Assembly (NCBI GenBank): GCA_018806985.1
Contig: JADANN010000080.1
Span: forward strand, 62,001 to 126,000
Length of the DNA stretch: 64,000 bases
Direction of reading: 5' to 3'
Origin: Angiostrongylus vasorum
Taxonomy: Eukaryota > Nematoda > Chromadorea > Rhabditida > Metastrongylidae
Below, one piece after another: positions 61,983 to 64,000 of the stretch. Position numbers and translations under genes: made by a program. The notes below the pieces were generated by a model. That model was not told the origin of the DNA. It saw only the letters and a program-made list of their open reading frames with translations, and did not search any database. Positions within the stretch are counted from its first letter, which is position 1, and each line of letters starts with the position of its first letter.

Positions 61983-62279
61983 CTGAAACATATTTGCAGA
62001 ATAGCAAATCTGAGAAGCAATCTTAGAGTAGGATGTGGTATTAGTATAACAGTGCCGGTGTGAGTCATCGCTTAAAATCGATGTCCCATTTGTGGCTTCA
62101 TTTATTGTAAAGTTTCAGTAACAGTTTTTTTTTCTCGACAGCTGTAGTACTATAAATCATAGCAAAGCTCATTTTATGCACTATCGCTCCATACAATGGA
62201 ATCATAATGCAAATTATGTTCTTTGCAAATATAAATGGATGGAATTCCAGGAAGGAATGTTAAAACAACAACTCCGACC

Positions 62280-62920
62280 AAACTGCTTCTAAAAATTCAC
62301 ACTCGGAAATACGCAGCGCAAACGCTTGAAACAGTAATGAGATCTGCGGCAAGGAAATGTAAGCGAATGCACAGTGCAATGGTGGCTCGAAAAATTCCGT
62401 CCTGACAAAATCGACATTGAATATGAGGACACTTACGGGCGACCTTCAACTAGTGACGACGACCAGTTGAACGGTATGATAGAAGCAAATATACGCACAT
62501 CTCTTCGAGAACATGCATAAGAACTTGACGTAAACATCTCGACTTTTCAGAGCATCTAAAGAACAGTCGAAGAAGCTCGACAATGGATGCCGTAGAAATT
62601 GAATGACAAAGAAATCGCCGTTTTCAGGTATCACTGGCGTCTACTCTGCCTAATCAGAACGAGTCGTCTCTTGATGGTTTTCTGATGTGCGACGAAAAAT
62701 GCATGCTCTGTGATTATTGACAATGAGCGGAATCGTGTTTCGACCGCGAAGAAACTCCGTAGCACTTCCCAAAGGCGAAACTGTACCAAATCAAGGGCAC
62801 GTTGACTGTCTGGTGATGTACAGCTGGTACGATCCATCACAGCTTTCTGAATCCAAGCGAAGCGACTATGGTAGAGATGGCATAAGTAAACTTTCCTCGT
62901 TGGCAAAAGTGTATAAGATA
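62280..62920 (+). mobile_element. Mariner-family transposase remnant
   Basis: A broken reading on the + strand gives VQWWLEKFRPDKIDIEYEDTYGRPS near 62.38 kb, then DDDQLNGMIEANIRTSLREHA, a helix-turn-helix remnant ELDVNISTF, and RQWMPxKLND near 62.58 kb. Diverged catalytic-domain pieces follow to about 62.9 kb (CDEKCML, IHHSFLNPSEAT). Stops and frameshifts interrupt it at several places and no terminal repeats were located. It lies upstream of the first recognised nuo-1 exon. Confidence 0.7.
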
Positions 62921-64000
62921 TGCCAGTTTGAAATTAAGGATTGAGATGGAACATTAAGAAGAACCTAATAGATATGACACATCTCTTTATCAGTTGCCTA
63001 TTTTTTGATGTACTTTTTTGTGTTCGTTCGACAGCTCCTAAAAAACAGTTGTTGTACAGATGTCAGGGCAGCAAAAGTATTTTCTGTACTTAGTAGCTCA
63101 AAAAAACGTTTTTCGGACAAGCTTGTTCATCACCGGAACTGTACATATGCCCTTCACGAGTTCCGCAGCAATTAATTGAATGGCAGAATAGCTCAAAAAC
63201 GGTTGCTGGTGAATGAAGACGACAATCTATGCCCAATTTTTTGATACAATTTGGGCGTGATGATCCACAAATGACTCAAAGAACGCAGGATGAAAAATTA
63301 AATGTGGGGAGACCACCTACAACTAAACTTTCTTGAGAAAACCCTAGGTAGTCATTTGTCGATGATCCACAACCCAATGGAAAGTCAGATGTTTAGATAG
63401 TTTCTTAAAATCATGTTTTATGTCTTTCGGTTCATATTAGCAACACATGGACTTCAGTTTAGATTTCAACGTTAATATTATTAGGTGTCAAATGATTTTA
63501 AGTTCCACTTACGCCATCGAAACAAAAAAGAAGAAAAGAGCGATTTCGGGCAAGTCTTCGTATCACTTTGAACTTCGATGTAAAATTACACAAACGACTA
63601 ACAGCATGAAGTGAACTAAGTTAGGAAACCGTTGACGAATTTATGAAAAAGATAATTTTCTCAGATGACCCTCTGCTATCGTTGAAGAGCATTTGAAGAT
63701 ATTAACTAAAGGAGATATATGTACACTATCCGAAGGCCTATAGAACAGATAGAATTATACAAAATATTGTTTCAAAAGATTTAAATCTAGTCAGAAGTGA
63801 ACGAACTCGACAAAGCAGGGCCACAAGAATTTAGTGGTAAGCAGGTAGCCCACAATTAAGAATACTGTGACGCGCTCCGTCTACGTAACAGAATTTATCC
63901 ATTACCCAATCGCACTTTGAAAAGCAGATAAGAATAGATTCTGTATGAAAAACGATGACGCTCTGCCTCAGGATGGCCATGAAGAAAGCAAGGAAGCACT
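62921..64000. other. Right edge, no supported gene
   Basis: No exon of the missing nuo-1 N-terminal half (for example the GRGGAGF-type FMN-binding text) could be recognised, and no repeat family of the window occurs. The first exons probably lie beyond 64000. Confidence 0.4.

Noticed and set aside
36741..62000. Mo25, OATP and nuo-1, all on the minus strand, as a worm operon
   Set aside because: Distances of 2.3 kb and 6.7 kb between genes are far beyond the usual spacing of about 100-400 bases for nematode operons, and no spliced-leader evidence can be read from DNA.
63480..63960. Possible second mariner element at the right edge
   Set aside because: A few tail-like words resemble transposase text, but no continuous match in any frame could be followed.

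Overview
The window is nuclear DNA of a nematode, most likely a clade V strongylid-type worm (hookworm or trichostrongylid relatives). I infer this from four things: an Argonaute of the worm-specific WAGO type; genes cut into short exons with TTTCAG-like acceptors and long introns; degenerate RTE-type retrotransposons; and hundreds of bases of tRNA-like short interspersed repeats inside introns and between genes. No bacterial, viral, rRNA, CRISPR or true tRNA genes were seen.

Layout. About 1-3.3 kb is repeats, including a decayed RTE fragment. A WAGO-type Argonaute (+) occupies 3383-7821; its 5' exons are not resolved. About 7.8-32.9 kb is a 25 kb stretch with no gene I can support. It holds two nearly full-length decayed RTE elements in opposite orientation (14.5-17.5 kb, minus; 25.0-28.8 kb, plus), SINE-like repeats, an inverted repeat and a minisatellite. 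A selenoprotein T homologue with Cys replacing Sec (+) is complete in five exons at 32869-36118. It converges on a complete Mo25/CAB39 gene (-) in six exons at 36789-41344. A 12-TM organic anion transporter (SLCO/OATP, -) lies at 48055-53394. The 3' half of the complex I 51 kDa subunit gene (NDUFV1/nuo-1, -) runs from 55712 to 61982; its 5' half is not recognisable in the window.

Exon structures were built by hand: homologous protein segments were joined only where splice phases agree, and total lengths match the families. Two departures from GT-AG rules appeared. One is a GC-AG intron in selenoprotein T. The other is a nuo-1 intron whose family-perfect 3' boundary reads TTTCGG rather than TTTCAG.

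Repeats. Four recurring short families are named here A to D. A has a tRNA-like head (A and B boxes) and a conserved body. B is about 350-390 bp, and its last ~70 bp match the 3' end of an RTE element in the same window, so it looks like an RTE-mobilised SINE. C and D have different heads but share one tail. The genes do not form an obvious pathway. They are ordinary housekeeping or membrane genes plus one small-RNA effector, set in transposon-rich DNA.
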